Shown here one piece after another: positions 62,803 to 64,000 of a stretch of 64,000 nt of DNA. The position numbers and the translations under genes were made by a program. The notes beneath the pieces were generated by a model. That model saw only the letters and a list, made by a program, of their open reading frames with translations, was not told the origin of the DNA and searched no databases. Positions within the stretch are counted from its first letter, which is position 1. Every line of letters begins with the position of its first letter. The DNA comes from an uncultured Actinomycetes bacterium (lineage in GTDB: Bacteria; Actinomycetota; Acidimicrobiia; Acidimicrobiales; RAAP-2), in the NCBI GenBank assembly GCA_903871335.1, contig CAIQGE010000030.1, forward strand, positions 124,001-188,000, in the 5' to 3' direction.

Positions 62803-62979
62803 TTAGAATTCGCTGTTCATTACGACGCTGCCGTGATCGCGACAGCGACCCTCGACCGAGGATGGCGTCACCGTGACCGCCAAACGACGACCGCACTCGG
62901 CGCAGTATCGAGGGGGATCGAAAGCGCGACGACACCCCGCACAGTCCAGCTTTCCGCACGCGGTGCAATGCGCGGCCAT
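62803..62979 (-). CDS. bsaP: BsaP-like biotin synthase auxiliary protein
   Basis: A 58-residue Cys-rich protein. HCTACG (Cys5, Cys8), DCAGC (Cys13, Cys16) and YCAECG (Cys26, Cys29) with CRDHG (Cys45, His48) near the end make a metal- or cluster-binding ribbon. The segment RAFDPPRYCAECGRRLAV and VTPSSVEGRCRDHG resembles BsaP (Rv1590 in M. tuberculosis), which lies downstream of bioB and is needed for biotin synthase activity. Here too the ATG follows the bioB stop without any gap, strongly implying a joint role in biotin synthesis. The name rests on motif and context. Confidence 0.8.
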   Translation of the reverse strand: MAAHCTACGKLDCAGCRRAFDPPRYCAECGRRLAVTVTPSSVEGRCRDHGSVVMNSEF

Positions 62980-63999
62980 CTACAAGACCGACGAGAGCGA
63001 GCCGATAGGCATTTCGAGTGATTCGAGCATCGCGAGATCTTCGTCCGGGGTGCGCCCCAACGTCGTTAGATAATTCCCGACGATGAGGGCATTGATGCCG
63101 GCCGTCATACCAATGTCCTGGAGATCCCTCAGGGTGACTTCTCGCCCGCCGGCGTAACGAAGGATCACCGACGGCAATCCAATACGGAACAGCGCGATCC
63201 ATCGGAGCGCTTCGAGAGGCTCGACGAAAGGCAGATCGGCGAACGGCGTCCCGGGACGCGGGTTGAGGAAGTTCATGGGTACTTCGCTGGGCTGCAATTC
63301 GCGAAGCGTCTCCAGAAGCTCGAAGCGTTGTTCGTCGCTCTCGCCCATTCCCAACAAGACGCCACAGCAGAGCTCCATATTGTTTTCTTGCACGAGACGG
63401 CACGTGGCAAGTCGCTCGTCGTAGGTGTGGGTTGTGACCACGGAGGGAAAATAACTGCGGGCTGTTTCGAGATTGTGGTTGTAGCGGTGCACACCCACTG
63501 CCGCGAGCGCGGCCGCCTGCTCCGGGGTCAAAATGCCCGCCGACACCGCTATCTGGAGCCCGGTGGCGGCCGCCAACTTCGGAACGAGGTCCGTCAGGCG
63601 ATCCATGGTGCGCTGGTCGGGTCCTCGTACCGCCAGCACGATGCAAAACTCACTGGCTCCGGTCGCCTTCGTTTCCTCCGCGGCACGCAACAGAGTTTCG
63701 TAATCGAGGAACGGCGTCGCCTTCACGTCCGTGGGGAATTGGGAGGACTGGGAGCAGAAGTGGCAATCCTCGGGACACCCACCCGTCTTCGCGGACACGA
63801 TGCCTTCGATTTCCACCGTGGCTCCGGCGTAGCGAAGTCGCACGTCGTGAGCCAACTCCGTCAACACCGACGTGGCCTCAACTCCGAGTTCGACCAGAGC
63901 TCGCAACTCCGACGATGTGAGAGAACGCTCTTCAGTCAACAGAGCCCGTCGTGCCAACGCCACGGCCTGGCGGGCTTCCTCGCTGAGGTCGCCGGGCAC
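62980..63999 (-). CDS. bioB: Biotin synthase (radical SAM); start near window edge
   Basis: A 339-residue radical SAM enzyme that inserts sulfur into dethiobiotin to form biotin. GGCPEDCHFCSQSS holds the CxxxCxxC cluster that binds SAM. RYNHNLETARSYFPSVVTTHTYDERL, CCGVLLGMGES, PMNFLNPRPGTPF and RYAGGREVTLRD are all canonical. The auxiliary cluster ligands include Cys of EFCIVLAV, Cys of ELCCG and Arg of LRYAG, but the place of the third Cys (GLQIAVSAGIL) is Ala/Val. A GTG at 63999 gives a near-normal length, though the true start may be just outside the window. It is coupled to bsaP. Confidence 0.93.
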   Translation of the reverse strand: MPGDLSEEARQAVALARRALLTEERSLTSSELRALVELGVEATSVLTELAHDVRLRYAGATVEIEGIVSAKTGGCPEDCHFCSQSSQFPTDVKATPFLDYETLLRAAEETKATGASEFCIVLAVRGPDQRTMDRLTDLVPKLAAATGLQIAVSAGILTPEQAAALAAVGVHRYNHNLETARSYFPSVVTTHTYDERLATCRLVQENNMELCCGVLLGMGESDEQRFELLETLRELQPSEVPMNFLNPRPGTPFADLPFVEPLEALRWIALFRIGLPSVILRYAGGREVTLRDLQDIGMTAGINALIVGNYLTTLGRTPDEDLAMLESLEMPIGSLSSVL

Positions 64000-64000
64000 C

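Overview
The window is a gene-dense, high-GC stretch of chromosome. The gene complement suggests an aerobic actinobacterium, most likely of the class Acidimicrobiia; this is inference, because no 16S gene is present. Supporting content: a SenX3/RegX3-like pair, a bioB gene followed directly by a bsaP-like gene, split-coccus PNPOx-like and luciferase-like oxidoreductases, two cytochrome P450s, many acyl-CoA enzymes, GTG starts, and large secreted propeller/Fn3 proteins.

Layout. 1-3.1 kb: aldehyde dehydrogenase (cut by the window edge), nitrobindin-like protein and acyl-CoA dehydrogenase. 3.1-13.3 kb: phosphoesterase, secreted GH3 enzyme, PadR regulator with a palindromic site, a seven-repeat secreted protein, a polytopic membrane protein with a Gly/Pro tail, pyrophosphatase, FAH-family protein, a tiny membrane-protein gene between two strong hairpins, and a GH18-like secreted protein. 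13.3-25.7 kb: P450, two transporter/membrane proteins, crotonase, two coupled CitE-like lyases, a CADD/TenA-like protein, a lipoprotein, an acyl-CoA ligase, a BI-1 protein and a 14-repeat propeller protein. 25.9-32.0 kb is the accessory region: hypothetical proteins, a Tat-signal protein carrying a phage tail-tube-like domain, a methyltransferase, an AbiE-type toxin-antitoxin pair whose antitoxin 5' end looks frameshifted, two operator-like palindromes, a decayed IS3-like transposase and tRNA-Arg(ACG).

32.2-40.1 kb: an M20 hydrolase and, on the minus strand, a seven-gene tightly overlapping operon that encodes a reduced type IV secretion-like machine (VirB2-like, VirB6/TrbL-like, split VirB4, VirD4/TraG-like) and runs on into a P450 and a ROK sugar kinase. 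40.1-52 kb is housekeeping: SenX3/RegX3-like, serS, an ABC exporter, a TlpA-like thioredoxin, ctaB, ctaA, a Gfo/Idh oxidoreductase, a luciferase-like monooxygenase and a cytochrome b-type quinol oxidase module without Rieske or cytochrome c. 52-64 kb: acyl-ACP desaturase, DUF2804 protein, PNPOx-like protein, an ArsR-SulP operon with a leaderless promoter and internal palindrome, cold-shock protein, a 1510-residue propeller/Fn3 exoprotein, and the bsaP-bioB pair.

The strongest candidates for something under-described are the T4SS-like/P450/kinase operon, the Tat-exported tail-tube-like protein, the AbiE locus with a homopolymer frameshift, and the bioB-bsaP pair with an altered BioB cluster ligand. 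All family calls come from reading motifs; no database search was run.
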